Source: Sialis fuliginosa (Eukaryota; Arthropoda; Insecta; Megaloptera; Sialidae). Taken from it: a DNA stretch of 64,000 nt. The stretch covers positions 36,518,001-36,582,000 of the forward strand of contig OY540810.1 of assembly GCA_961205875.1 (NCBI GenBank). The letters run 5' to 3'. Numbering within the stretch: the first letter of the stretch is position 1; each line of letters starts with the position of its first letter. Under the pieces are notes generated by a model that saw only the letters and a program-made list of their open reading frames with translations, ran no database searches and was not told the DNA's origin. A program made the translations under genes and the position numbers. Below, one piece after another: positions 11,303 to 23,687 of the stretch.

Positions 11303-11875
11303 TTGTTAATAAATTCCTTAAAAGTACTACTAACTCAAGTGTCAACATTATCTGTTGGTTTCACGAACGACAGGTATCTGACCGACTGACAGATACAGCC
11401 ATCTTATTTCTACTTGTGAGTAGTTGTCTGTCTCTCTCTTAATGAGGTATCTTAGACTGTCAGTTAAGGGGTTGAGGAAAAATAAAATTCGAATATAATC
11501 TAACATAAGACAAATCAACTGAATAAAAAAAATATTAACAACTAAAATAAAATAGAAACAAAATAAACCAGACAATGTTACACAACAATGACGAACAGCG
11601 TGTGCGGTTTTTCACTCAACAAACAAACATACACAGACAATGTACCGTTTCAAAGTCCATAAATCCAGAGAACTAATAAAGTGTAGTCGTACGGTCTGTC
11701 GGTGCAGGTCCTACCGCAAGGCGGGTGGAAAATGAATACAAAGTGTGTATGCTTATTACAGCTTGGACGTATGAAAAATGTCTTAATTTATATTAGCATA
11801 TCTATCCATGTTTAATAATTATAAAAATAATATAAATACGTTTGTGCAGTTTTCTTTAAATTGCATCTTGTTTAT
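11303..11875. other. Non-coding stretch, unidentified
   Basis: Mixed AT-rich sequence with a slightly GC-richer part near 11580-11730 (GTACGGTCTGTCGGTGCAGG). No coding frame or RNA feature is supported. Confidence 0.4.
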
Positions 11876-12357
11876 GGCGGCTATTACACTATCAAATAAA
11901 TATGTATGTCAAAGATCTTTGACAAAGATTTGATCATATTTCTTTGATAAAATACGAGATTTTATTTTATTACACTACATAAAATATTTGATAATATTTT
12001 CTCAATATTATCTAGGGATATTTTCTTCTTTTTTGGTGCCTTTTGAATATCAGTGCGTGGATGTTCGTCAATTGACGCGATCGAGGTTTGAATTTAGAAC
12101 CGTGTATTGTGGTTTTTATAATCAATAAGAAGATTATCATATAATACTGGATTTTGTTGATATTCATATATTCATAATTATGTAACTGTAACTGTCAGTG
12201 ATAACTTGGTAGTCGCCATTTTGTTTTTGACGTCAAAAAACTTTGATCAAATATAAGAGACTGTCATTAACTATGATCATAGAAATATTATGAGGGTAAA
12301 TATTATAAAAGTTGACTTATTACACTGTCATATTTCTTTGATAGTGTAATAGCCGCC
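11876..12357. mobile_element. MITE with GGCGGCTATTACACTATCAA ends
   Basis: GGCGGCTATTACACTATCAA at 11876 is mirrored by TTTGATAGTGTAATAGCCGCC ending 12357, giving about 21 perfect base pairs plus internal AAATATG/ATTACACT repeats. Target duplication not certain. No coding capacity; 482 bp. Confidence 0.8.
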
Positions 12358-13751
12358 TAACACATTTTTTTACGTTTTTTGTTGCTGTCCGTGTTTTTCG
12401 GGTTAACAGCAGCGTATGATATTTATCAAACAAAAATACAATTACAATACAATCTCGTCGTTTGTTATATCAGTAAAGTGATACGAAATTCAACATACCA
12501 TTATAGATAAAGTCATATCTATCAGTCATATAAGAACAGAATAAATAAAGATAAGTTGGACCACTGTAACGTCAGTTACTTTACTGTATTATAAAGAGGT
12601 AGTAATTCTGAATTTATTTTTTTTATCAAAAACCACTAAAGTTGTACTCCTAGCTAAGCTATAAGAGATATATAATATGTACCTACATCATAATCATGTA
12701 TGGAACTTTACGTTGATCGAGGACAATTTATGAATCGCTACAAACTTTTTTATATATAATTTGGGCGACGTCGCATTTATCAATTTTGTAGTGACTTTTA
12801 TCAAAGAAAGTGACATTTTTTAATGCAAACATACCAAATTTTAAGTTGATTAAAGATGTAACATGATGATAGTTATGAAACAGAACTCAAGATAAACATT
12901 CAATCATAGTCATTTACAAAAAAAGTCATACCTATGAATGAAATAATTAAAAAATATTGCACAGCTACTGTGGCGTTTCTCGGCCGATATTCTTTTAACT
13001 ATCAGAGTAACTAAATATTTCACAATCCATTTTTTCAGAAATATCGTTTTCCGTTTAAGGAAGGATCCCTGGTTGAATCATAAAAAAATTACGATTTTTT
13101 AAACCGCTGTAGCTCAGTCATTTTTCAATTTATCAACTCAGGGTTTTTTACGTGAAAGTAGACGTATTTTTCTAACTTTTTCCGTCCTTGTTCATGTGTC
13201 TATGTATTTTTATCCCCCCCTCCCAGAGCCCACAAAATGGCTTCACAAAAATGAGTAGGTAAACGAGTGGTCACCTAACTCGAGAACGAAAGGTCGTATA
13301 AAAAAAATAAAAATGCATTTTGTCAGGAATTACGCCAGGAAGGTCCCCTCGTACGGAAAACCGGAAATATTGAAAATTGTCCGATTGGCGCGAATTTTTC
13401 AAAAAAAGTTCAAAAATGACCATTTTTGGCGCGGTTTTTCAATTAAATTAAAAATTAAAACCAATCGACATTAAACTAAGGAAATATGGAGACTGTAATG
13501 TTCTCTTTCAGAAAATGTAAACTTGGCCGGGTTACTAAAGAAATTTAATATATAATGCCAATTTTATCAATGTAGATACATATGCAAAAAAAAATTAGGA
13601 CGAGAATAGAACTCACTCCAAGCCATAGCTTACTGGGGGTGTGCAATTTATATCAAAATAAGTATGATTAGGGTAGATGGCATTCCAATAGTCACCACCT
13701 ATCTATATTTTTATTTCATTTAATATGAATGATATATATACACCATAGTAT
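12358..13751. other. Non-coding stretch, old repeat fragments
   Basis: Positions 13040-13500 (GGAAGGATCCCTGGTTGAAT, AGGTCCCCTCGTACGGAAAA) have the look of degraded interspersed repeat, but no ends or partners were found in this window. No gene seen. Confidence 0.4.
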
Positions 13752-14550
13752 TGCTTCCTCGCAATATCGAAGATACGAGAAGCTATGTGATCGTTTCAGA
13801 TTGAGACAAAAAAAAAGTTCTCCAATTTCAAAATTTTAAATTTATTTATCCGTTTCACGTCAAGACAAACACTTTTCGTTCCGTGTCTGTCTGTCTGTCC
13901 GTGTGTCCGTGTGTCCGTGTATCCGTGTGTCCGTCTGTCCCCTGAATCCTTGTCACACGCATAACTCATGAACCACTGAACCGATATTATTGAAACTTGG
14001 TCGGATGGTTGGGTTTGGTTTGAGGACGGTCCCATTTCAAAATCATCAAAATCGTGTGTAAGGGGGAGGGGTGACACCCCAAAGTATTTATTTTTTCAAG
14101 ATATCTCAAGAACGACACATGTTACGAGAAAATTTTATAGAATATTTTTTGTAGAGAATTAAATTTCCTATAATATGGGTCTACTACGTTTGTTGTAAAA
14201 TATTCCCTTACAAAGATTTATCTAAATTAATTTTAAAAATTCGTGTTTTGTTTTTCTAAATTGATATTTGATTGGATATATTAAGTGTCATTTTGACGTT
14301 TTAAATGTCACTTTGGCGTTTTAAATGTCACTTTGACGTTTTAAATGTCATTTTGACATTTGCATATATTTAGATTTAGATTGAAATTGTCAAAAAATTT
14401 AAAATATATGAAAAAATATTCAGGTGCGTTTTAAAAAAAAATTCGAACTAAGATTTTTTAGTAAAATTTGTATAAAAATTAAATAGTTAACCAATGCCAG
14501 GCAATTTATCTGAACACAATCGGTTTTAGTGAATTTAGCACGAGGAAGCA
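13752..14550. mobile_element. TGCTTCCTCG-family MITE, copy 1 (799 bp)
   Basis: TGCTTCCTCG at 13752 and CGAGGAAGCA at 14541 are the ends. The body carries a GTCTGTC/GTCCGTGT microsatellite-like run (13885-13945) and CTTGTCACACGCATAACTCA. A second copy lies at 28690-29414 and a reversed fragment at 31074-31366. No transposase seen. Confidence 0.8.
14287..14362. repeat. Tandem array of about 20-bp units
   Basis: Units of the form TGTCATTTTGACGTTTTAAA repeat about four times with T/C and T/G variation. The copy at 28690-29414 has only one such unit at the equivalent point, so the array expanded in this copy. Confidence 0.8.
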
Positions 14551-15785
14551 CTGTATTTTTTTCTATTATTAGTAAATGATCGGGTTGTCATCGTTGTGTC
14601 CCCCCGGTGGCATCACTCGACAAACTGTCAAGTGACTTGCACTTGTATAGTACACATTCTCCATGTTATAAATGATTATTCATCACTCACGCCGCATCTG
14701 CATGCGGACGATTATATGCTAATTCCGTAATCGCTCCTTCTGTATCTCTGTTTCTCTTACACTCTCGTAGAGGCCGTGATGCTCTTTTCAACGTGTGCTT
14801 TATCAATGAGTGTTTAGGGTTATTTCATACGAACGAAGTTAATATACGTTAAACAAAATTATGTTGCTTTTAGATTATTTTTAATTTAAACATATTCTAT
14901 GCAATATTATTTGTTATTCTAGAAATTTTATTTTAATTCTTCTAAAGTAACTTTAATAAAATTATTTGGTATTGAAATTAGATTAGAATTAGAATATCAC
15001 AATTTTTTAATTGTCAGATAAAAACATAGGTAGGATTGACAACCATGACCTTGAATTTTGTGACGTCATCATGTGGACTGAATTATTTTTCGTAAATGAT
15101 AATGAATAAATATGTTCAGAATCCTTTTTCTTATTAATATTGTTAAAATAATTACACGTCATTTGTTCTGTTTGAAGATTTAATTCGAACTGTTTATTAC
15201 ATTTGTAAAATTATGTTAACAATCATGTATAATATGAGAATCGGTAATACAGATTTCTATAATAATTGGTATTCAGTTATAATGTAGTACATCAACAAAA
15301 ACACATATTCTAATAAATATTATTTGAACTTTTACAACTTCCACTGCACAATAAACACTCGGCATTATATATTATTTACTTTTCACCATATATTAAAGCA
15401 ATACATACATAAAATACACAAAGTGACGTCACTAAATGGCGGATATCAGCTGTTTTTCACCTTTTATCTTTCCACTATGAGATAAAGATTGGAATCCTAA
15501 TTAGGATTTGATTTAAACGATCGTGTGGAACATCTCATGAATTTATGGAGCCTTCTCCGAGCTTGTATATGCGTGATTTAAACCCCTTTTCAGCTAAAAG
15601 TAGCGTACGTAATCTGCATTGTATTTACTCATGTATTGTTTAATTGAATGAATATCATTGAATTATTGTTGGGTGTATTAATCTCGAGTGGAGCTTTTGA
15701 TGAGTTTAGGGTTGCGGTTGATATTCTTTAGAATATTGTTTATAGTCACGAATAATAATTCTATAACGGTTAGTATCGTAATGTA
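14551..15785. other. Non-coding stretch
   Basis: No coding sequence or terminal repeats were recognised. Positions 14580-14800 are somewhat GC-richer (CCCCGGTGGCATCACTCGAC, CACGCCGCATCTGCATGCGG) and could be single-copy. Confidence 0.4.
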
Positions 15786-16160
15786 CTACATGAGCTGAAA
15801 AGTTTTTGGCCTGATATACAGATGGCGACATAAATAAAAAAATCATTATGCTTCTCATAGAGTACCAACCATTACTAGGATACTGTCAAAATTTCATGAC
15901 ATTTCATGTACTCTTGTACAAGTTTCAGCCTTCGAAGTGACGCTACTTTTGTTAGTTTTTTAATCATGAAAAAAAGTGAATTTCGTATTTTTATTAAACA
16001 TTGTTTTTGATTGGGGAAAAATACCTCTCAAATAAAGGAATTGCTTGTAGTGTTACGGCACATCTGCCTCAACTAATTCAACCGTAAAATATTGGTTTGT
16101 TGAGTTTCGTCGTGACCGCACAAATGATGCACCACGTTCAGGAAGGCCAACATTTTTTTG
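15786..16160 (+). pseudogene. mariner transposon, 5' fragment with broken transposase
   Basis: A mariner-like end (CTACATGAGCTGAAAAGTTT, preceded by TA) leads to an ATG at 15966. The frame begins MKKSEFRIFIKHCF, then has an in-frame TGA before LGKNTSQIKELL. A second frame carries STVKYWFVEFRRDRTNDAPR followed by SGRP. These match the N-terminal helix-turn-helix region of mariner transposases, which read WFxxFRxG..DxxRSGRP. The reading frame shifts once near 16050-16070, and the element breaks off after 16160, so the catalytic domain and 3' end are missing. Identification rests on motif memory of the family; mariner itself is confident, the subfamily is not. Confidence 0.8.
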
Positions 16161-16611
16161 ATCATCATTTTTACCATCAATGTAACAGAACAGAATGCAT
16201 ATCTTAATGAAAACATGAAACTACTAAGTAATTTATTCTGTTCTTTTATCGGTATTTCAATTGTTTTTGTTTTGAAAACATTCGATATGACGTGTTTTTG
16301 GTACATTACAAGTATCGAATTCGACATACTATGACCCTTAATTTGAAAATATCGCATAAACTCACGCGAACGGAAATCGAACCCACGTCAACTAAGTAGA
16401 TTTACACGCTATACATTGCAGTAATGGAAAAATGCAGTTGAAGTAGGTACTTACTGGTGTCGTTTTTGTAATAACAATATTTTGTAGAACTTATTATAAA
16501 TGGATAGATGATATTGCTTAGAAACAACTGTTCTCTAAATATTAATAGGAAACATATCCATTTTAATATAAATATTGAACTTAATAATGCAATTTTTTTT
16601 ATATACCTATA
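16161..16611. other. Non-coding stretch
   Basis: This follows the mariner fragment. It contains GGAAATCGAACCCACG at 16369, loosely like a tRNA T-arm in reverse, with no other tRNA parts. No gene seen. Confidence 0.4.
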
Positions 16612-17019
16612 CAGTGTATTCCAAGTTGATTAAGACATAGGAAATTTAACATGGGGACAATTAGAAATGTTGTAGTAACCTTTGGTCAAATTTAACGATG
16701 TGTGATTGGTGCATTTTGAAATGCCACCTCGTAACTAACTGATAAATTTTAAATTTATCAACAGTATTTTGTTTTCAACTTTAATAAAGAATAAAATACA
16801 TTAATGAAATTAAAGTAAGCATCCTAGATAAAATTATAATAATATTTTTTGGCAGATATGAAAACAAAATACTAATTACTATTTTATTAAATTTTGTGGC
16901 GGCATTTCAAAATGCACCAATGACACATCGTTAAATTTGATCAAAGACTACTACAACATTTCTAATTGCCCCCATGTTAAATTTCCTATGTCTTAATCAA
17001 CTTGGGATTTAATACACTG
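16612..17019. mobile_element. TA-flanked MITE, 408 bp, about 110-bp TIRs
   Basis: CAGTGTATTCCAAGTTGATT... and ...AATCAACTTGGGATTTAATACACTG are inverted, with pairing running through CATAGGAAATTTAACATGGG and on to the ATGCACCAAT segments. TA duplicates lie at 16610-16611 and 17020-17021. Tc1/mariner-type, no transposase. Confidence 0.88.
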
Positions 17020-17589
17020 TATATGTAATAATGTATGTATTGGATGTTCTATAAAAAAAGATAATACATATGATCTTAACTTATGTATTTCCAATTACAT
17101 TTTCCTAAATATAGTTAGATAAGCTAATGATAAGTTGGATTATTAAATAAAAGACAAAGTGCTATTTACTAGTTGGTATAAGGTTTTAATGATAATGATA
17201 TATAAAAATAATATGTGCTGCTCATTGTAAATACAAATTTATGGTAACAGTATCACAGTTGGCTTAGCTCGAGTTATTTAGCTATGCAGGTTGAGTATCT
17301 ATGTTTTATTTTGCATTGGCTGTACTCTTGAACATGCTGAAAACTGTATATTGGAAAAAGACAAAGCAATAAATCTACTATTTTTTCTATATTTTATCAT
17401 ATATAAATTGTCATTAAAGTGCACAATGAAGTCAAATATGTTGTTATTCAAATCCACAAAAAACTCGAGTTGACTCGAGCATGAAATTAGTATCAAAATA
17501 TAGGTATATTTGTAGATACTCTTTCAGAATTAGCATTTCATGGATTTATAAAAAGTTGTGGTTTCTGAGTCACTTAATTTTTTATACAC

Positions 17590-18022
17590 TAGGGTGGTTT
17601 TTTTTGTTTTAGCTTTGAACCAAAAGTTAACTGTCCAAAAATTTCAAACTCGTAGATAGGAAAAAATTGCTTTTTTAAAATTTATCAGCGCAATATTTTG
17701 TAGAGAATTGAGTGCTCAATTCATAAATTCAGTAACTTTTAAGATATGTTTGTGTAAAAATTATCATAAAAATCAATATAAAAATACTGGATCTATGACA
17801 AAATCAGTTGGGATCTTTTTTGTAGAAAATTAAATTCTCTATAATATGCTGCTGTGAGAAATTAAAATAAATACATTTTTCAACGATCTATTTACGCATA
17901 AGTAAAAGAGTAATTTTTCCCATGTTAATCAAATGGGAAAAAGACTCAGTTTGCGCCGTGCACAGGTTTGATCTACGAGTCTGAAATTTTGGGACAATTA
18001 ACTTTTGATCCAAAGCTAACAT
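17590..18022. mobile_element. MITE with TIR of about 50 bp
   Basis: AGCTTTGAACCAAAAGTTAA...CAAACTCGTAGAT near the left pairs with ATCTACGAGTCTGAAA...TTAACTTTTGATCCAAAGCT at the right. The exact termini and target duplication are not resolved. Confidence 0.7.
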
Positions 18023-18249
18023 TGGCTAATGGGATCGAGAGAAAAAAAAACAGAAAAAAACTCCACAATAAAACAATGTCACTTGACACGTGTTTCAACT
18101 TCACAAGAAGTTTTCATCAGAAACCTAATAGTTCTAGACTGGAAACTGTTAAGGTGTATATATTTAGTTTACGTGAATGTTCTTAGAGATGAATACATTG
18201 ATATGACGTATAATGATATTTGGTATGCATTTTATATATTCTGTAAAAT

Positions 18250-18470
18250 GTGTTAGATTTTTCTATACGGAAAATGACGTCGTGGGAATGGCGGCGACGC
18301 GACGCTTGTAGGCCGCGTGTTTTGATTAAACCGCCGGACTCCCAGCGGAGAGCTATAACTCATCGCGTGAACCGTCACAAACACACACACATACATATAT
18401 ATGTACTTACTTACACATATACGCATACGCCAGCTCCACAGCAGTCATTAGGCTGAACGTAGACTGATGA
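18250..18470. other. GC-rich single-copy-looking patch plus microsatellite
   Basis: Positions 18275-18375 (GACGTCGTGGGAATGGCGGC, CCGCCGGACTCCCAGCGG) are strikingly GC- and CpG-rich for this window. A CA/TA-rich microsatellite follows at 18377-18430. No convincing frame or splice signals were found. It could be a regulatory element of the host gene. Confidence 0.4.
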
Positions 18471-19284
18471 GACAAGGCAAAACACGTTTAATCATGTTTT
18501 AGTATGTGTGGCTGTTTTATTATGATTTTTTTTCTCGGTGAAATTGATTTAAAAAATAGCTGAATTAAATATTAAAATAATTTAATTAAAAACAGCAACG
18601 GAAAGGTTAAATATACATACATATATGATTTTTCCTTCTTATCACCATTAAATTCTATATTATATATAATTTTATATTCAATTATGGAAAGTTGAGTTAT
18701 TTTCGTGTACTTTGGTCTCTTCATTTTGAAGATTTCTTTCAGGCGTACGCGCATATTAAATTTATTGCTGCGAGAAATTGACACATGTGGTACATGCTTT
18801 TTTAATCTGTTGTACGCATGCACCTCCTTGTAAATGAAGAGACTATAGAACATTACAATTTACATATTTCAAGAAAAAATAAATCAAAATATTTTTGCTG
18901 GGTACCGAATATTATTATGTTTTCTGTGGAAAGAAGAGATACTAGAATTACCCCCCAGTTTCATCAAATCTATTATTTCTAACAGCTATGTAAATCTCCA
19001 AACGGAGAAGCCAGCATTTGTTAGTTAACAGATGGGTACCAAGCTATTAACACAAACATATTGGTAACATAGATTGGTGAAATTGGGCACCAGTTTCATC
19101 TTGGCGTAAATATCTATTTATGGATTAGATCTAATTCATAATTAATATGAACTTTACTTTACTTTTGCTTGCGAGCTATTTTTTTTAACACCGTAAATCA
19201 ATTTAATTATATTATTATTTTTTTATAGAAAAAAAATATCTGTTGAAATTATCAATAATTTCTATTAGAGATTTAAAATTCTTA
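18471..19284. other. Non-coding stretch
   Basis: AT-rich with no supported gene. A minus-strand open frame at 18572-18853 has no domain or codon signal and is not called. Confidence 0.45.
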
Positions 19285-19588
19285 TGTCCGGTATTATAAA
19301 CGAGCTAACAAAATTTGGAGGCTTGCAAGAACTTTCAAATGGAGTATCAAACCTATCTGATAGTTCCATTGAAGTCTCATGAAGTGTTTGGTAAGCTTCG
19401 CGGTATTAATGGTATTAAACAGTGGTGATATGAAAACTATTTTGTAAAGTCAAAGTTATATAATAAGTTGAAGTATCACTGCTCTAAATTCCAAAACAAA
19501 TCCATAGATACTATTAAAGAATTAATACCCCATTTGAAAGTGCTTGTAAGCTAGAAAATTTTGTTAGTTCCTTTATAATACCGGATAT
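19285..19588. mobile_element. TGTCCGGTATTA-family MITE
   Basis: TATGTCCGGTATTATAAACG and its counterpart CTTTATAATACCGGATATTA bound the element. The arms continue with GCTAACAAAATTT and a CTTGCAAG/CTTGTAAG segment. Related to 45309-45686 and sharing the terminal motif with 37401-37647 and 59665-59879. Confidence 0.75.
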
Positions 19589-19932
19589 TACTATTTTAAA
19601 ATATCAATCAATGGTTAGTTTATGTATAATACAAACAAAATATGAAATTAACTGATTAAAAACTAAATAACGTCATCTGTTTTCTGTTACAGTTTCGTGA
19701 GCGTTTGCGTTCTGCTTTAGTGAACAATTTATCACGTGTTGTGTACTGTTGACTGCCCTGCGAATCTCTCTTCCTTATTTTGTACAAAATTATATTTTGT
19801 CTTGTAAAAAGCGCTTTTTATTAAATTTTCTGTAATATTGGGGAATATATAAGACAAGATCAAAATATTTATATAAAAAAGATTTATGAACAGTAAAGTT
19901 CTGATATAAAACGTGAACATTGCTTACATATA
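19589..19932. other. Non-coding stretch
   Basis: No gene or repeat structure recognised. Confidence 0.4.
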
Positions 19933-20501
19933 CAGTGTGTCCCAGGATAGATGTAACAAGAACATTTTTTTTGAATTTCCGAATGATATTTGGTTCCTGC
20001 TTGATATAAAACTAAGGTATACCAAAAATTAGTTGAATTGGTCTTCTACAGAGTGTTTTATAAGCAAAGTTGTAAAAATAACCAAAACAAACTATCTATA
20101 TTTTTTTAAATATGAAAAAATCCACTAAGAAAATTTCTTTAAAATGCAATTTTGTAACCTTATACTGAAATTCAGAGCACTAAAAAAAAAAAAAAATTGA
20201 ATAAGCTATGTAAATATATTATAGTGAAAAGTAGGGTTGGAAACAACTTAATAACTAAATAGTAATATATCTCTAACCCTATTTTCCACTTCACAATAAA
20301 ATATATACTTAATTTATTGAAAGTGTTATTTTAAGGTTCCAAAAACAAAAACATTTTTTATAAAACACCCTGTAGAAGACCAAATCAACTAATTTTTGAT
20401 AAACCTTAGTTTTACATCAAGGACTCGATCACCAAATATCATACCGAAATTTGAAAAAAATTTGTTCATCATTTTTGTTACATCTATCTTGGGACACACT
20501 G
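19933..20501. mobile_element. TA-flanked MITE, 569 bp, TIR over 120 bp
   Basis: CAGTGTGTCCCAGGATAGAT and ATCTATCTTGGGACACACTG are inverted, with pairing through CCAAAAATTAGTTGA and the CTTCTACAG segments. TA lies at 19931-19932 and 20502-20503. Tc1/mariner-type ends. Confidence 0.88.
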
Positions 20502-20926
20502 TATATTCGTTTAATTTAAAAAGTTAATTTCTATAAGAATGAAGTCAAATAAAAAAATAAAAATCATTTTATCAATTTTGTATAAATTATATCGTGTGGC
20601 AAAATATTCAATGTTTACAAAAGTATACAATTGAGAATCAGTGAAAATGTAAAAAACTGATGAAAACAGCGAAATTCAAACAATAAAACTATTCATATCA
20701 TTTTACCTATTGACACAAAAGAAAACCTTTTCATTATAATTGAAAAATTCACTTCAGTTGGTATTATAGCTCCGAACAAATTTCATTAAAAGTAGACTTA
20801 TTGTTTCTTGAGAAAATTGATAGAAAATTATTTTTCCACGGTATACAATGGAAGTAAAAATTGAGAATAATTATCTATTTAAATTTGCAGGTAATCAACG
20901 TAGAAACAATTACTAATAGTATTTAT
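20502..20926. other. Non-coding stretch
   Basis: AT-rich; includes AAATTTCATTAAAAGTAGAC, the wording of a decayed repeat. No gene seen. Confidence 0.35.
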
Positions 20927-21477
20927 AGTCCAGGAATGTTTAGGTACAGTTTTGCTACTTACAGGATTTGTTACAAATGTGGTTTAGAATAATACATAGT
21001 CTTTGGGAATACATTCAAACAGTTTTGTAAAAATAAAGGTTTTACAAATTTTTTATTGCTAAAGACAAGCATGGTTCTATTATTAACAGTTTAATAAAAC
21101 AAAAACAATTATTTTCAGTGAATGTTTTGTACAACAAAATGTTTATATTCCATGGGCATCAGTTTAAAAAACGTTAAACTTTATTATAGCTTAAAAAAGT
21201 GTGTTTTCAGTCATTTTCTCAATAAACAAATGAATTTTTTTATTTATTTTTTCAAAATGGAGGTTCTAGGTAATTTTATATCGAATACTTTTTATTTGTA
21301 ACTTTTGTTTAGCAAAAATCAGAAAAAACTGATGAATTTTGCAATTGAACTATGGTTTACCCATGACGCGGACAACCAAAATCGGAGCGGTATTATTCTA
21401 AACCACATTTTTAATAAATCTTGTAAGTAGTAAAACTGTACCTAAAAAATCCTGTTTTAGCTTCCATAGCTTGGACT
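20927..21477. mobile_element. MITE with TIR of about 70 bp
   Basis: AGTCCAGGAATGTTTAGGTA and TACCTAAAAAATCCTG...TTGGACT are inverted. CAGTTTTGCTACTTACA and TGTGGTTTAGAATAATAC recur inverted in the other arm. The right arm carries a short insertion near its end. Target duplication unclear. Confidence 0.75.
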
Positions 21478-21790
21478 ATTAGTATATTGCAATAATATTT
21501 TATGTATTATTTTTTGTACTTATAATTTTCTATCACAATAATGTGTTTTTGTCTTGTGGTTCTTTACCGTTGAGACCTGATATATGGCATTGTGTTTTTG
21601 CATGTTTGTAGCAAATACGTTTTAAATGTGGATGTCTTTATATTCAAATTCGTCTTTGTCGTCGCGATTCGTGACTCATAACTACGATACTATTGATTTC
21701 TTGTCATTATGAGAAACTGAAAAAGTATACCCCGTTATTAAAAATCATTAAAACTACATTAATACCAAAACACAGTATAAATTGCGTATA

Positions 21791-22045
21791 CAGGATGGTG
21801 ATATATTATCTCAACAAATATTTTTATGCATACAAAAAACAATACTTAAACTTAAAAATTTCAAATTGATAAAAAATTTAGTTAGTCTGAATTATTCATA
21901 TGTTACTAAAAATTATAAAATAAATAAATTTAAAAATTATATATTTTTGATATATTATTGTCAGATTTCACAAATGTTCATTTAATGTTTTTTTGCTGAA
22001 AATATTTTTCTCAATTATTTCTGTTAAAAGTCCTGAATCAACCCG
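21791..22045. mobile_element. Possible small TA-flanked MITE related to the 9461 element
   Basis: It begins TACAGGATGGTGATAT and ends GAATCAACCCGTA. The right arm contains GAAAATATTTTTCTCAATTA, matching the sub-terminal part of the 9461-10922 element. The two ends pair only weakly, so the boundaries are uncertain. Confidence 0.4.
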
Positions 22046-22139
22046 TATAGAAATAATATAAAGTGCATATAACATTTTCTAGAAGTTGTATACTTTAACT
22101 GTATTCTTTTATTTAAAAAATGAATCATAAAATAAAAAT

Positions 22140-22330
22140 ACATTATAAATCAACTCAAAACAAAGATATAACGTGTTTTATTCATTATTAAATAAAAATC
22201 ACAATAGCCATGAAAAACTAAAATATGTTTTTTAGTCGAGGCGTCTAGTCAGCCAAAACTAACAATCACTCGAGTGAAATATTAAATTCAACTCAAGTAA
22301 GCTTTGGAAAAAAGAATGGTTGATCTTGAC
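22140..22330 (-). repeat. Inverted fragment of the 9461-10922 element
   Basis: GTTTTATTCATTATTAAATA, AGTCGAGGCGT.TAGTCAGCC and CAAGTAAGCTTTGGAAAAAA are the reverse complement, with changes, of 10440-10615. Only the interior of the element is represented. Confidence 0.7.
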
Positions 22331-22497
22331 AATTTTATATTATTAATTGATAATATGCGTTGCTTATTTTAATTATTGTATCATTATAATTAATTGTTCT
22401 ATATTTAATTAAAGTTATTGTGTATTATTTGGTTTATTTTAATGTATGTTTATTAAAGTATTCTTTAACAATAATAATAATTTTTTATATTAATTAC

Positions 22498-22870
22498 AGG
22501 TGTACCGGAATTTCAGCCGGAATTCACGTCTAACGTCTTCTATTATATTTTAAATATTAATACATAGATTATTATCTTAAATTAATATAACAATTTACAT
22601 TGTTCTATATTATATTTCTTTAAGAAAATACATTAAATTATAAAAATTGTGTTTACTACATATTTTTACAGCTTCGTAAAACTTTTTGTATAGCTATAAT
22701 TTCGTTAAATTATTTGTATAGCATACGTTCTTTTCGATCGAATGTACCTAATTACGTTTATAGTGTAAATAAAAATATAATATAAACATAATAATAATAT
22801 AATAGTAGTGACGTAAAAATATTCACTTTAAATCCACATCGTGAGTTCCGGCCGGAATTTCGGTACACCT
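22498..22870. mobile_element. MITE with AGGTGTACCG ends
   Basis: AGGTGTACCGGAATTTC and GAAATTTCGGTACACCT are inverted, followed by GCCGGAATTCACG against CGTGAGTTCCGGC. The end sequence recalls hAT-type MITEs, but an 8-bp duplication could not be read in the AT-rich flanks. A solo end lies at 11224. Confidence 0.75.
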
Positions 22871-23687
22871 CTAATATTAATATAATAATATAATTTCTTC
22901 ATATAATATAGTAATAAAAATATTCGAAATTATTAAAGAAACACAATAATAAAAATTAAGTTTTAATTTAACGTTAACCCGATAACTACTTCAATTTTTT
23001 GGGGCATAATTTGTATTACATTAAATTTCTATGATCAACATATTATTATAATCTACAAACATGATCGACATCGGTCTGATTCACAATACACGTGATCAAA
23101 GCGTGCGGAAATAGCCGGTATCTCCGACAGTTAAAGGGCACTGTGTATGCATTGTCACGTCTGTTGCAGTCTGGAGTTTTTTTAGACTACGGGCGGTGGT
23201 GACGTCTGCATCTCGTCGCGGCGACAGACACTTCCTCTACACGGAATCTTTAGTATGTTTGTAGTAGGTACCGATATGAAGGACAATGGACGCTGATATG
23301 TTGTATGTATGAATGTATGTGGGCGGTGAAGAGATGGTTTATTTGGGCTTTGTGTATGTCGTCGTTATTAGAAAGCAAACATACAGGTAGGTAGTATTTG
23401 AGAGAATTTTGTAGACATCGTATCGTATTGAAAATGAACAATTGTTAATACATGCTGACGAAAATTAAATCACAGAACGTGTAAAACTTATATTGAATTG
23501 TTTAAGTCCATGAAGTGAAACATGCATTATTAATCAATATAGATTTAATATGAAATGAAATATTTTTCGATTTTTTTTTATACATATTGTTAATAAATAT
23601 AAAAAGTTGGTATATGTTAATATAATATACAATGAAGTGTTTCTTTTTACGTAAAATAAGTCAATATTTTTATAATAAACCTAATTT
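22871..23687. other. Non-coding stretch with GC-rich island
   Basis: Positions 23100-23250 (TAGACTACGGGCGGTGGTGA, CTCGTCGCGGCGACAGACAC) form a CpG-rich island within AT-rich sequence. No reading frame with coding character was seen. It may be a regulatory element. Confidence 0.4.

Noticed and set aside
13796-14077. 93-codon minus-strand frame with Asp/Arg/Thr repeats, and similar frames at 28813 and 31075
   Set aside because: They follow the GTCTGTC/GTCCGTGT run of the TGCTTCCTCG MITE family. The same shadow appears in each copy.
16369-16385. GGAAATCGAACCCACG as a tRNA T-arm
   Set aside because: No D-arm, anticodon arm or acceptor stem nearby.
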